A stretch of 64,000 nt of DNA from Gleimia coleocanis DSM 15436 (GTDB lineage: Bacteria; Actinomycetota; Actinomycetes; Actinomycetales; Actinomycetaceae). Positions 18,875 through 28,011 of the stretch are shown piece by piece. The position numbers and the translations under genes were made by a program. Each line of letters begins with the position of its first letter. Position 1 is the stretch's first letter. The notes below the pieces were generated by a model, which saw only the letters and a list, made by a program, of their open reading frames with translations, made no database searches and had not been told where the DNA came from. Location: positions 434,001 to 498,000 of the forward strand of contig NZ_DS999543.1 in the NCBI RefSeq assembly GCF_000159015.1. The letters run 5' to 3'.

Positions 18875-19405
18875 ATGAGCGCACTAACTATTCCACCGGT
18901 TTACGGGACTGGTCAAGCCCAGGGGATGCGTAAGTCTGCGACTGTTATGCCTTCTGTAAAACCACACTTGTACGTTGTGCCTGATACTTACGCGCCTTCA
19001 CCTCAGCGTAAGACTCAGCCTTTGGCTTCCACACCTCGTGTACGTTCCCCCAAGATTGTGCGGGGTGTGGAAGTCAAGAAAACTTCAGAGACTCTTACCG
19101 TAGATACTGACTTCCCAGATATGGATTTACGCGCCGGGTTTAACTTCAGCTGGAAGCAGGTGCTAGTCATTTTTATGCTGGCTGTGCTGGCAGGTGTTTT
19201 AGTAGGCAATATCTGGCAAGCAAGTGAAGCTACGGTAGCTTTCACCACTACGCAGGTTTCTGCAGGTGAATCCTTATGGTCTATTGCTGCTGAGATCGCA
19301 GGTGATAATGAAGTCTCAGAAGTAGTTTCAGAAATTAAAGAGCTAAATAACCTTTCTTCTACTGAACTGCAGGTCGGACAGTCGTTACTGGTTCCGGTTA
19401 AGTAA
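18875..19405 (+). CDS. SOS-regulated LysM-domain membrane protein (DivS/ChiZ-like division inhibitor candidate)
   Basis: This 176-residue protein has a cytosolic N-terminal region of about 85 residues, one membrane helix (VLVIFMLAVLAGVLVGNIW) and a C-terminal extracytoplasmic LysM domain (SAGESLWSIAAEIAGDN to QVGQSLLVPVK) that should bind peptidoglycan. The position divergent from lexA and upstream of nrdR matches mycobacterial Rv2719c (ChiZ) and corynebacterial DivS, SOS-induced suppressors of cell division, and in domain plan also Bacillus YneA. The ATG at 18875 is chosen for AAGGAG at 6-nt spacing; an open frame back to 18767 would cover the LexA boxes. Function as a division inhibitor is inferred from regulation and architecture. 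Confidence 0.82.
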   Translation: MSALTIPPVYGTGQAQGMRKSATVMPSVKPHLYVVPDTYAPSPQRKTQPLASTPRVRSPKIVRGVEVKKTSETLTVDTDFPDMDLRAGFNFSWKQVLVIFMLAVLAGVLVGNIWQASEATVAFTTTQVSAGESLWSIAAEIAGDNEVSEVVSEIKELNNLSSTELQVGQSLLVPVK

Positions 19406-19445
19406 ATCAGACTTCCTATTAAGTTTTACGTGCAGAATGCTTGTA

Positions 19446-19471
19446 GTACTATCGAAATATATTCGTAGTAC
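19446..19471. promoter_or_regulatory. Inverted repeat upstream of nrdR
   Basis: GTACTA (19446-19451) and TAGTAC (19466-19471) enclose CGAA...TTCG, forming a two-arm palindrome 12 bp before the nrdR start. It does not have the CGAAC-N4-GTTCG spacing of a LexA box. It may be an operator, perhaps for NrdR itself; this is a guess from position. Confidence 0.4.
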
Positions 19472-19483
19472 GTAAGGATTATT

Positions 19484-19951
19484 GTGCACTGTCCATTCTG
19501 TCACCATGACGATTCACGAGTTGTTGATACTCGACTTTCTGATGATGGTTTATCTATTCGTCGTCGTCGTGAGTGCGTCAGTTGTAAACGCCGTTTCACC
19601 ACCATTGAGACTAGTAGCTTCTCTGTTGAGAAACGCTCTGGGGTAGTGGAACCTTTCTCAAAAGATAAAGTTATTTCAGGCGTGCGTAAGGCTTGCCAAG
19701 GACGCCCAGTTGATGATCACTCTCTGGCAGTGTTAGCACAGCGTGTAGAGGAACAATTACGCAGTGCCGGTACTTCAGTAGTATCTACCGATGAAGTCGG
19801 GAAAGCTATTCAACCATTCTTGCGCGAGTTAGATGAAGTTGCTTACCTGCGTTTCGCATCGGTGTATTCAGGTTTCCAATCGCTATCTGATTTTGAAGAA
19901 GCCATTGCTAGTTTGCGGGCAGACCGCGCTCAACGTGAACACCACGACTGA
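19484..19951 (+). CDS. nrdR: Transcriptional repressor NrdR
   Basis: NrdR is a zinc-ribbon/ATP-cone repressor of ribonucleotide reductase genes that senses ATP/dATP. The N terminus has the zinc ribbon [16 protein letters not shown] and [12 protein letters not shown], with paired CxxC motifs. The ATP-cone (about residues 46-136) begins [16 protein letters not shown] and ends [11 protein letters not shown]. Length 155 is typical. The GTG start is set by AAGGA at 19474-19478. The lexA-LysM-nrdR order is conserved in actinobacteria. Confidence 0.96.
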   Translation: MHCPFCHHDDSRVVDTRLSDDGLSIRRRRECVSCKRRFTTIETSSFSVEKRSGVVEPFSKDKVISGVRKACQGRPVDDHSLAVLAQRVEEQLRSAGTSVVSTDEVGKAIQPFLRELDEVAYLRFASVYSGFQSLSDFEEAIASLRADRAQREHHD

Positions 19952-20024
19952 TTTTAGTGAAACAACTAAAGTATAAAGAGCGCAGATAATAATAGTTGCA
20001 TCCCTGAATTTAAACTTTATAAAA

Positions 20025-20060
20025 ATCCCGGTGAGTAGTTTTAAAACCACTCACCGGGAT
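20025..20060. terminator. Hairpin between nrdR and the acyl-CoA ligase gene
   Basis: The arms ATCCCGGTGAGTAGTTTT and its near-perfect complement (one mismatch) sit between convergent genes. Read on the minus strand the stem is followed by a short T-run, so it best fits termination of the fadD transcript. Confidence 0.75.
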
Positions 20061-20074
20061 AATAATTTCAAAGC

Positions 20075-22039
20075 CTACTTCTCTTCTACAACTGGCTCAC
20101 AAGTATCACAAGCCGTTTCTACAGGAAGCTCTGATTCTGCGCAATCACCGGCGGTCTCTTCACCAGCACGCGCATGACGTGCCTGGAATTCCTTAAACAT
20201 TTCTTGCGCTTGTGCAGTTGCTGCAGCAGTCTTTTCGCCGACTTGCTCAGAAAGTTCTTTCAACTGTTCTTTAGCAGCTTCAGAGCTAGCCTTTAAATGT
20301 TCTAAAGCATTTTCGGAAGCTACCCGTAGTTGATCGCGCAAACCACTTGAAGACTCAGAAATTCCCATGATTGAATCACGCACTTTACGGCGCATGACCT
20401 TACCAATCTGAGAACGCGGTAAGTCTTGCAAAATAAAGATCTGGCGTGGCAAAGCGTAGTGAGAAATCGATTTCTCTGCCCAAGCACGGACTTCTTCTAA
20501 AGTTACGGATGCTCCAGCTTCAAGGGTAAGAGCCGCAACTACGTCTTCGCCTCGTACGTCCTCAGGAAGTCCAACCACAGCAACATCAGTAACCCCAGGC
20601 ATAGAGCGCACTGCATCTTCAACTTGGCTTGGGTAAATATTGAAACCGCCAGAAATAATGAGTTCTTTGCGTCGGTCAGCCATCACCACGAAGCCACCTA
20701 CTACCTGGACTAAGTCACCGGTTCGCAACCAACCATTATGGAATGCTTCAGCGGTTTCTTTCGGATTATCCCAGTATCCTTTGAAAACATTTGGGCCTTT
20801 GGCAAGGAGCTCTCCAATTTCCCCCTCTGGCATGTCTGTATCTAAATCATCCGGGTTAGCAATGCGGATATCAACGGAGGGGAATGGCAAACCCAGAGTC
20901 CCGGGTCGACGCTTTTCCGAGAGCGGAGACCCTAAGATAACAGGAGAGGCTTCAGTCATACCGTAGCCTTCAATAAGTAAACCGCCCGTAGCTGCTTCCC
21001 ATTTTGCTGCGATTTCAGCAGAAAGTGGCATTGCGCCAGACAGAGAGAAACGAATCGAAGAAAGATCATCCTCAGCAGTAACTGCTTTCAAAATACGATC
21101 GAACATGGGAGCAACGCCTGGAAAGAACGTACAAGGGATGCGTTTTTGCGCAGCCAGAATCATTGGCACATCAAACTTCGGGAAGAGCACCAGCGTAGCA
21201 CCGAGTTTAAAACCAGCAGTAAGAGCAGTAGTCATGCCGAAAGCGTGGAAGAGAGGCAAAACTGTGTAGAAAGTTTCTGCACCGGCATGTAGCTCATTAA
21301 CCCATGCAACAGACATATTCACGTTAGAACCGAGGTTTGCGTGGGTAAGCATAACTCCTTTCGGTGTGCCTGTAGTACCACCCGTATGGAGTAAAATCGC
21401 GACATCATCAGCATTAGCTGGGCAGGTGCCACGCCAGAGAGAGGAGGCTGCAACTGCGCGGTCCCAAGAGCGCGCCCACTTTGGTCGTGGGGAACGTAGC
21501 TGGGCTTTCTTCTGCCGCGCCGGTGGGATAGGTAGGTTCAGCATGAACTGCGAAGACCAGGGGAGCGCCTTAGTTAGGTCTACAGAGAAAATCGTTTCTG
21601 CGGCCACAAGCTCACGATCAATGGAATCAAGAGACTTTTCCCAGACGATTAAAACTTTAGCCCCTGCGCGTTTGAGTTCTTCAGAGAGCTCCGTACGTGG
21701 AGAAAGTGGGTTGGTTTCCACCGCGATTGCGCCAACTTGCATGATTGCGTAGAGGGCGACGATATGCTGTGGGCAGTTGGGAAGAGTCAAACCAACGCGG
21801 TCACCGGGTTTAACGCCTGCTTGGTGGAGTACTCGCGCCGCTTGTTTGATTTGACGAGCCAGCTGACTATAGGAGGTTTGCTGCCCCATGAAATCTAAGG
21901 CGATGCGTTGCGGATAACGCTGGGCTACTTGGAAGAATACGGTTGGTAAAGGCAGCGTTTCGACAGAGACAGTGTAGGGCACTCCAGGTGCATAGGAGGC
22001 GCGTAGCTTCTCTGTTAGGGCAGTGTACTCAGCAGACAA
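20075..22039 (-). CDS. Long-chain fatty acid-CoA ligase (AMP-binding) with coiled-coil C-terminal tail
   Basis: This 654-residue adenylate-forming enzyme activates fatty acids to acyl-CoA via acyl-AMP. The P-loop LLHTGGTTGTPKGVMLTHAN, the adenine-binding motif EGYGMTEASPV and the motif GWLRTGDLV are present, as is the C-terminal catalytic lysine region PRSQIGKVMRRKV. After the normal enzyme end (about residue 556) an Ala/Glu/Gln-rich helical tail of about 90 residues follows (ASENALEHLKASSEAAKEQL, then KTAAATAQAQEMFKEF), ending in an acidic segment with three cysteines. The tail resembles phasin or apolipoprotein-like amphipathic helices. The start is a TTG with only a weak GAGAAAG site about 12 nt upstream, so the N terminus is uncertain. 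Confidence 0.85.
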   Translation of the reverse strand: MSAEYTALTEKLRASYAPGVPYTVSVETLPLPTVFFQVAQRYPQRIALDFMGQQTSYSQLARQIKQAARVLHQAGVKPGDRVGLTLPNCPQHIVALYAIMQVGAIAVETNPLSPRTELSEELKRAGAKVLIVWEKSLDSIDRELVAAETIFSVDLTKALPWSSQFMLNLPIPPARQKKAQLRSPRPKWARSWDRAVAASSLWRGTCPANADDVAILLHTGGTTGTPKGVMLTHANLGSNVNMSVAWVNELHAGAETFYTVLPLFHAFGMTTALTAGFKLGATLVLFPKFDVPMILAAQKRIPCTFFPGVAPMFDRILKAVTAEDDLSSIRFSLSGAMPLSAEIAAKWEAATGGLLIEGYGMTEASPVILGSPLSEKRRPGTLGLPFPSVDIRIANPDDLDTDMPEGEIGELLAKGPNVFKGYWDNPKETAEAFHNGWLRTGDLVQVVGGFVVMADRRKELIISGGFNIYPSQVEDAVRSMPGVTDVAVVGLPEDVRGEDVVAALTLEAGASVTLEEVRAWAEKSISHYALPRQIFILQDLPRSQIGKVMRRKVRDSIMGISESSSGLRDQLRVASENALEHLKASSEAAKEQLKELSEQVGEKTAAATAQAQEMFKEFQARHARAGEETAGDCAESELPVETACDTCEPVVEEK

Positions 22040-22074
22040 GTGGCATCAGCTTTCTCATAAAATTTTAGGTGATT

Positions 22075-24306
22075 CTAGTTTAACGCAGCAGGTAGTTCTG
22101 TGCCGGAAATAAGGTGTAGTCGCTGAGTAGGACGAGTCATAGCAACGTATATATCACCAGGGTTTTGGGCAATTAACTCGGTCGGTTCTACCACGATAAC
22201 TGAGTCGAATTCCAAGCCTTTAGACTGAATTACACTGATAACGCAGACACGTTCCTCTAAGGAAGAGTTCAGCCCCAGTTGCTGTTGCCAGTAGGATGTT
22301 TTTTCAGAAGAAGTAATGACAGCGATTCGTCCGTTGCCAGCTCCCGCGAAGTCATCTAAATACTTTGCTTCGCTCGTGAGAACAGTTTTTACGGTTTCTA
22401 AAGCTTCTGTTGCACTGGCGTTTTCTGGTAGGAAAGTTAGTGCATAGCAGTTTTCTAAATCGCGGGCAGCAACTACCGGGAAAGCCGCTGGGTAGCCGAG
22501 TTCGTCCATCAGAGCGTTGGCACGATTCAGTACAGTTGCAGGAGTTCGGTAGGAGATACGGAGTACTTCCTCACCTACCAGCGCACGTGCAGCTGGTCCT
22601 AAAAGTTCTTTCCAAGACCGAGGGCGGGCGGTAGTGGAACGCTGGTCAAGGTCACCAGTCACAGTGAATGAACGTGCTGGACAACGGCGCAAAAGTGAAT
22701 GCCAGGCAAGTGGGTTAAGCTCCTGGGCTTCGTCAACAATGATGTGGCCGTAAGTCCACTGACGGTCATTAGAAGCCCGCTGTGCCAGAGACTCAACTTC
22801 TACCTGTGCGTTCGCGCGACTAGCCAGCATGGAGGCAGAAACAATCCCCCCACCGAGTTCCATTGAGGCAATAGCTTCACCTGCCCGGGCAAGTTCTTGC
22901 TCGCGAGCATGCGCTCGATCACGGGCAGAAGAAGTACGTGCCGGTAAAGTTCCTAAAAGTTCCTCTAGCTCATCTAGAATCGGCACATCGGATTCAGTGA
23001 GCGCACTGCCACGTGGACGCCACAGTAACTTACGTTCAGCGTCGGTGAGCATAGGCGCGCACTCAGCTAAGAACTGCGGGTTCACAAATAGTTTCTCAAG
23101 AACCTGGATACCACTCATTGGTAGCCACGCGAGATTAATCGCACGCTGTGCCGGCAAAGAACCACGAATGTAGTCGTGGTACCACTCTAAGTCTTCTCCC
23201 ATAGACTGGCTCTGCTGATGCATCTGCACAGCCAGTTTGCCCATCAACTCCAGAGCAAACCCTTCCCACGCTTCATTATGAGGCAAGCCTGAACGGCGGG
23301 CGTTATTACGCGCTACTCGCACGTCCTCGGAAAATAATTTCACTCGGTAAGAAGCGATATTCAAATCCGTGTCATCCGGAACCCGCTCGAATGAACGCAC
23401 CGCATTTTCACAAATCTGCAGCCAGTCTAAACGTCCCTTGATTTCACGTACAGCTTCAGAATCACGTCCATGAGCTTTCACTCCTGGTAAAAGCGTTGCC
23501 ATGGTCGCAGACACTACGCCAGTTTCACCCAAGGAAGGTAAAACTTTATCAATATAGTTCAAGAAAACAGGGGAAGGGCCGATAATCAGCACCCCGGAGT
23601 TTTCTAAACGAGCTCGCTCAGCGTAAAGCAAGAAAGCTGCTCGATGCAGCGCGACCGCGGTTTTACCAGTGCCTGGACCTCCCTGGATAACCAACAGGCC
23701 ATCGCCGTCGCGACGAATAATCTCATCCTGTTCAGCCTGAATGGTTGCCACAATATCACTCATGTGACCATCTCGGGCTTTAGTGAGTGCTTCCATTAAG
23801 GCGCCTTCGCCCTGGAACACTAACTTGCCTGAAGATGCTTCCTGAGTGTCAAGTACTTCGTCTTCAATACCCACTACCTTCTGCAAGCGGGTTTGAATAT
23901 GCCGGCGACGCACAACCCCCTGAGGGTTCGCACCCGTAGCCTGGTAGAAAGAACGAGACGCGGGAGCTCGCCAGTCAACTAGCATCTGATCGCCAGCTTC
24001 AGTACGTAACCCAATACGACCAATGTAAATAGTCTTTGCATCTACCGTATCCAGGCGACCAAAAACTAAGCGGTCACCAACGTTTTCTAAACGGCTGGCT
24101 TCATCACCCCAGTGAGCTGCAAAGGCGTCACGTTCAGTCAATGCTTGGGGTGTATTACGCCAGGCTGAAGCTTCAGCACTACGTTGATTTTCACGGTAGA
24201 GGACGCGCAGTTTCTCTAAGACGGAATAGGCGGAGTCTACGAAAACCTGCTCGCGGGCAATTTCAGCTTCACGGCTGTTATTTACCGGCTGACGCGATTC
24301 GTTCAA
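22075..24306 (-). CDS. HelD-family UvrD-like helicase (RNA polymerase recycling factor)
   Basis: This 743-residue superfamily 1 helicase-like protein lacks a UvrD N terminus and instead starts with a long helical arm (NSREAEIAREQVFVDSAYSV), as in actinobacterial HelD/HelR. These proteins insert into the RNA polymerase channels, release stalled complexes and can protect against rifampicin. Walker A is GGPGTGKTAVALHR (about residue 210); later motifs include HIIVDEAQELNPLAWHSLL, TGDLDQRS and a C-terminal VISVIQSKGLEFDSVIVV with YVAMTRPTQRL. It ends 36 bp upstream of the acyl-CoA ligase start, so the two may form one transcript. Confidence 0.88.
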   Translation of the reverse strand: MNESRQPVNNSREAEIAREQVFVDSAYSVLEKLRVLYRENQRSAEASAWRNTPQALTERDAFAAHWGDEASRLENVGDRLVFGRLDTVDAKTIYIGRIGLRTEAGDQMLVDWRAPASRSFYQATGANPQGVVRRRHIQTRLQKVVGIEDEVLDTQEASSGKLVFQGEGALMEALTKARDGHMSDIVATIQAEQDEIIRRDGDGLLVIQGGPGTGKTAVALHRAAFLLYAERARLENSGVLIIGPSPVFLNYIDKVLPSLGETGVVSATMATLLPGVKAHGRDSEAVREIKGRLDWLQICENAVRSFERVPDDTDLNIASYRVKLFSEDVRVARNNARRSGLPHNEAWEGFALELMGKLAVQMHQQSQSMGEDLEWYHDYIRGSLPAQRAINLAWLPMSGIQVLEKLFVNPQFLAECAPMLTDAERKLLWRPRGSALTESDVPILDELEELLGTLPARTSSARDRAHAREQELARAGEAIASMELGGGIVSASMLASRANAQVEVESLAQRASNDRQWTYGHIIVDEAQELNPLAWHSLLRRCPARSFTVTGDLDQRSTTARPRSWKELLGPAARALVGEEVLRISYRTPATVLNRANALMDELGYPAAFPVVAARDLENCYALTFLPENASATEALETVKTVLTSEAKYLDDFAGAGNGRIAVITSSEKTSYWQQQLGLNSSLEERVCVISVIQSKGLEFDSVIVVEPTELIAQNPGDIYVAMTRPTQRLHLISGTELPAALN

Positions 24307-24490
24307 GTAAGTGCCTTTCTAAGGAAAACAACTCTGAGAAGCAGAGAAGCCAGTTATCAATTATGCCAACCTAGACATCTGTTGTCTCTAAAAACCGAAT
24401 AATGGACTTCCATCCCCCCCTAGAGAAAAAACCCATTCAAATTGCTAACCTTAAATGAGGAGAATCTACAAACTGGGAGGGGGAGACACA

Positions 24491-25402
24491 ATGCTGTACA
24501 GCTTTGAAGCCGAAACTGAGGTAAAAGCTCCGCTCCTCATTACTCATTTTGTAGGCGGAACTGACGCCGGAAAAGCTGGTTCCATCGCAATCGACCAGCT
24601 TTTGGCATCCCTACCGGGCAAACGCATCGCCACGTTCAACACGGATGAGCTCCTCGACTATTCCACGCAACGTCCCACAGTCACCATTGACGAATGGCAA
24701 GTTGTGGAAGTTTCCTCTCCAGAAATCGTATTAGACTTAATCCACGATGACTCAGGCACACCGATCCTGATTTTGCACGGTCCAGAACCGAGCTTAAAGT
24801 GGAAAACTTTCACTAAAGAAGTTACCGCCTTAGCTAAGAACGCGGGAGTAGAACTGGTTATTTCCATGAAAGGAATGCCAGCTTCGATTCCACACACGCG
24901 TGGTCCACTTGTACATTTACAAGCCTCCGACCCGGAACTGGTTAAAAATCAGCCACCCATGGGACGTCCCATGGATTTCCCTGCTTCAATGAACACGTTT
25001 TTAGCGTACGCATTGAACCAGGAGGGGATTGAAAGCATAAGTTTTTTAGTGACCGTACCGTTCTATCTGTCTGCAGCCACCTACACGCAGGGCGGTTTGG
25101 CACTACTTAATCGAGTTGCGCAACTTTTAGATGTGCGACTGCCAATCGGTAACTTAGAAGAAGTCAACGACGTCCCGATTGCAGAAATCCCCGGCAACGT
25201 CGTTGAAACAGAAGAACTAGCTACCCTTCTGCGTTCTTTAGAACAGCACTACGATGAGCAAGTTTTCCCAGCCATGCTCGATAACCCGGATACTCTAGCT
25301 AGCCTCTCAGATACTTTCTTACACGAACAAGACATTGACGTTGACGCACTGGCAGAAACTATTGAGAAATTCTTAGAACGTGCTGAGGAAGAAGAAAACT
25401 AA
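24491..25402 (+). CDS. PAC2 family protein (proteasome assembly chaperone-like)
   Basis: This 303-residue protein belongs to the bacterial PAC2 family, common in actinobacteria and related to eukaryotic proteasome assembly chaperone 2. LITHFVGGTDAGKAGSIAID and IATFNTDELLDYSTQRP at the N terminus, then LHGPEPSLKWKTF, are diagnostic. The bacterial function is not established. The ATG at 24491 follows a GGGAGGGGGAG ribosome site; an upstream in-frame ATG at 24455 is less likely. A C7 run and an AT-rich stretch lie upstream (24413-24455). The gene is convergent with the spermidine-synthase-like gene with only 1 bp between stops. Confidence 0.85.
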   Translation: MLYSFEAETEVKAPLLITHFVGGTDAGKAGSIAIDQLLASLPGKRIATFNTDELLDYSTQRPTVTIDEWQVVEVSSPEIVLDLIHDDSGTPILILHGPEPSLKWKTFTKEVTALAKNAGVELVISMKGMPASIPHTRGPLVHLQASDPELVKNQPPMGRPMDFPASMNTFLAYALNQEGIESISFLVTVPFYLSAATYTQGGLALLNRVAQLLDVRLPIGNLEEVNDVPIAEIPGNVVETEELATLLRSLEQHYDEQVFPAMLDNPDTLASLSDTFLHEQDIDVDALAETIEKFLERAEEEEN

Positions 25403-25403
25403 A

Positions 25404-26231
25404 TTACTTTGCCCAGCGCTTAGTATCCGCCTCATCTAAGAAACGGGCGGGGAAAGCCAAACGGCGTAAACCGCGGCTGACTTCATCCCAATACGCGGCG
25501 GTTTGGGTTGCGTCCTCGGAAGCAAAAGGGAAACGCGCAGCCAAAACCACATTGCCACGTCGCCCTCCAGCTAAAGTTTTGCCTTCCGCAATCACCCTAA
25601 CTTGCGGGAATTTTTCGAGGGCGTAACGCACTTCTTCCCGCGCATCCACACCATCTCCGTGACCACAGTTAACCAGTAATATTCCGCCGGCTTCTAAGGC
25701 GTTAGCAGCTTGTTCGTAGAATCCGGGGGAACGTAATGGAGCAGGGGTAACGCCCTGGGCGAAAACATCACGCACAATCACATTAAACTTACCTGGCTTC
25801 ACCCCGGCTAATGATTCACACGCATCCTGGTGACGCAGACGCAGCGCCGGAGACTTCGGTAAATCAAAAAGAGAACGCACTAAATCCAACATAGGCGCAT
25901 TCAAATCTACTGCTGTTTGCGTGGACCCAGGGCGTAACGCGTGCCAGGCGCGTGGCAGTGCGCATGCACAAGCACCTAAATGTAGGGCAGAAATAGGCGC
26001 AGGTACTGGATAGAATGCATTTAGCACGCAAGTCATGTATTGCATGTACTCAAATTCTAATTCGGAAGCATCTACCAAGTTCAGAGCTGAGGATTCCAAA
26101 CCATCTAAAAATACTGTCACTCGCTGGTTGTCGACGCGCAGGCGAAACTCTACATCGCCCACCACAGTGGTGAAGCCATCCGCTAAAGTAGGAGTAGTAT
26201 CAGTATTTTTCTCACGGTTTTTACGAGCCAT
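25404..26231 (-). CDS. Spermidine synthase-like / class I methyltransferase-fold protein
   Basis: This protein of about 275 residues resembles actinobacterial spermidine-synthase-like proteins. The middle has EFEYMQYMTCVLNAFY, ALHLGACACALPRAWHALRP (the cofactor-binding loop) and the acidic strand AVDLNAP. The canonical catalytic aspartates of true spermidine synthases are not obvious, though VIVRDVFAQGVTP sits at the expected place with one Asp. Polyamine synthesis is therefore unproven. The ATG at 26231 (MARKNREK) is preferred over an open frame to 26420, which would run into dinB. It is divergent from dinB with 33 bp between starts. Confidence 0.78.
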   Translation of the reverse strand: MARKNREKNTDTTPTLADGFTTVVGDVEFRLRVDNQRVTVFLDGLESSALNLVDASELEFEYMQYMTCVLNAFYPVPAPISALHLGACACALPRAWHALRPGSTQTAVDLNAPMLDLVRSLFDLPKSPALRLRHQDACESLAGVKPGKFNVIVRDVFAQGVTPAPLRSPGFYEQAANALEAGGILLVNCGHGDGVDAREEVRYALEKFPQVRVIAEGKTLAGGRRGNVVLAARFPFASEDATQTAAYWDEVSRGLRRLAFPARFLDEADTKRWAK

Positions 26232-26264
26232 AGTCACGACGTTACCGAAGAAACAGGTCAGAAT

Positions 26265-27476
26265 ATGTCTAACGCACCGCGAGCCCAGCAAATCAAACGC
26301 GACTGGGGCGACGATGACACAAACTGCCATATTCTGCACGTTGATATGGACTCTTTTTACGCGCAGGTAGAAATCGCTGAAAACCCCCAATACCGTGGCA
26401 AACCACTCATCGTTGGTCATGATGCCCCACGTTCAGTGGTTACTGCCGCTACCTATGATCTGAAAGTGCGGGGAATCTATGCAGGCATGCCCGTACAGCA
26501 GGCGAAACGAATCGCCCCGCATGCGATTATCAGTGCTAGCCCTCGCAGTACCTACCTAAAATATTCTGAAAAAGTTATGCGGATACTGTGTGAAATCACC
26601 CCGCAAGTTGAACAAATCAGCATTGACGAAGCGTTCCTTGACATTAGTGGTGCGCGGCGTCGTTTAGGTAACTCGCTGCAGATTGCGGCTTTGATTCGCT
26701 CGCGGATCCGTGAGGAAGTTGGCTTACCTGCTTCTATTGGGATTGCCGAGAATAAATCTGTCGCTAAGATAGCTTCCGCGCATGCAAAACCAGACGGGAT
26801 CCTTTTGATTCCGCAAGCACAGACGCAGACTTTCTTGCGTCTCCTACCAGTGGGAGCAATCTGGGGTGTGGGCCGACAAACTCAAGCTAGTTTAGCGAAA
26901 TACGGGATTGAAACTGTAGCGCAGCTTGCAGATTTGCCTATCCAGCGCCTGGTTAAGCTAGTAGGCAAAGCCCACGCGTATTCGTTGCATGCTCTTGCAA
27001 ATGGGATTGATAAGCGTCGGGTGGGAGCAGGGGAGCCAGAAAAGTCGATTTCAACTGAGAATACTTTCGCTACCGATATTAAAGATGCTACGGAGCTCCA
27101 CCGGATGGTGGTGGAATATTCGTATGATTGTGCGCGGCGTCTGCGGGCGGGTGGTTGGCTGGCGTGGAATGTTTCGATTAAGGTTCGCGCAGCTGATTTT
27201 ACAACTGTTACGCGGGGGAAAACTCTGCGTCGCCCTACGGATTTGGGAGCTGAGATTGCTCAGGTAGCGCAGTCTCTTTTAGACGCGTATGGGATTCCGG
27301 TTGGGGGAGTGCGGTTGTTGGGTGTGAAAGTGGATTCTTTGCAATCGCGGGAGGACGGAATCGTTTCTTTCTTGGATGAGTCCGATTCACGTTCTAAGGC
27401 TGAGCGGGTTATGGACCAAGTGTCAGCAAAGTTTGGAGCAGATGCAGTTAAGCCCGCTAGCTTACTGAAAGAGTAG
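26265..27476 (+). CDS. dinB: DNA polymerase IV (DinB, Y-family translesion polymerase)
   Basis: DinB copies past damaged bases with low fidelity. The 403-residue protein has palm-domain metal ligands in HVDMDSFYAQVE and in ISIDEAFLDISG, the YTK-like steric region TAATYDLKVRGIYAGMP, and thumb helix-hairpin-helix motifs (LLPVGAIWGVGRQTQASL). The little-finger domain covers roughly residues 250-380. No beta-clamp motif could be identified with confidence at the C terminus. No LexA box was seen in the 33-bp divergent gap, so DinB may be constitutive. It is the only apparently intact translesion polymerase gene here. Confidence 0.94.
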   Translation: MSNAPRAQQIKRDWGDDDTNCHILHVDMDSFYAQVEIAENPQYRGKPLIVGHDAPRSVVTAATYDLKVRGIYAGMPVQQAKRIAPHAIISASPRSTYLKYSEKVMRILCEITPQVEQISIDEAFLDISGARRRLGNSLQIAALIRSRIREEVGLPASIGIAENKSVAKIASAHAKPDGILLIPQAQTQTFLRLLPVGAIWGVGRQTQASLAKYGIETVAQLADLPIQRLVKLVGKAHAYSLHALANGIDKRRVGAGEPEKSISTENTFATDIKDATELHRMVVEYSYDCARRLRAGGWLAWNVSIKVRAADFTTVTRGKTLRRPTDLGAEIAQVAQSLLDAYGIPVGGVRLLGVKVDSLQSREDGIVSFLDESDSRSKAERVMDQVSAKFGADAVKPASLLKE

Positions 27477-27628
27477 CTGGCAGTTTCGGATTGCGTTCGC
27501 TGTTTTCCGGGTTTTTAATTTCTGGAGGGCGGACAGAATAAGACTTTTCTATGGATTTTGTCTAAACTAGCCTAAATAGGTATTTCACTTAGACGTGGTA
27601 TCAATGTAAAAGATGCAGGAGGCCAACG

Positions 27629-27943
27629 ATGGGACTATCTGAACAGGAACGCAAAATCCTGGAACAGATGGAACAAGAGTTTCGTCAAGACGATCCTGAA
27701 TTAGCGTCTACTTTAGGTCTTAACACTAAGCCGCTCGCGGGTAAGCCACAGTTACGTAAGTTCTCTGCTGCTAATATCGCGATTGGTTTGATTTTGCTGA
27801 GCGTTGGTTTGGTGCTGCCTATTATTGGTATTTCTATTGGCGGAACCGTGGCTACCGTGGGGTTTGGCTTAGTTGGTTTTGCACTTATGTTTTTCGGTAT
27901 TCTTTACGTTTTTAAGCCCGTTAAAAAGCCGGTAGCTAAATAG
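27629..27943 (+). CDS. DUF3040 family membrane protein
   Basis: This 104-residue actinobacterial protein of unknown function belongs to DUF3040. The N-terminal helix LSEQERKILEQMEQEFRQDD with a following DPELAST is the family signature, and two membrane helices (about 50-70 and 73-95) follow, with a short basic tail. AGGAGG at 27617-27622 sets the start. In several actinobacteria this family lies between dinB and the dcw (mraZ) cluster; here glycogen genes follow instead. Confidence 0.88.
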   Translation: MGLSEQERKILEQMEQEFRQDDPELASTLGLNTKPLAGKPQLRKFSAANIAIGLILLSVGLVLPIIGISIGGTVATVGFGLVGFALMFFGILYVFKPVKKPVAK

Positions 27944-27950
27944 TGGTTTT

Positions 27951-27999
27951 AAATGTTTGGGGGGGGGATTAGCTTTTGCTAATCCCCCCCCAAACATTT
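27951..27999. terminator. Very strong hairpin with G9/C8 tract
   Basis: AAATGTTT followed by nine G and ATTAGC pairs with GCTAAT, eight C and AAACATTT around a 4-nt loop. It lies between the convergent DUF3040 gene and glgC and likely terminates both transcripts. The long G:C run is unusual for this genome. Confidence 0.8.
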
Positions 28000-28011
28000 G
28001 CTGTGTTATTC

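Noticed and set aside
27951-27999. G9/C8 palindrome as a possible mobile-element end or CRISPR-like repeat
   Set aside because: It occurs once, sits between two convergent genes and folds as a terminator; no repeats or spacers around it.
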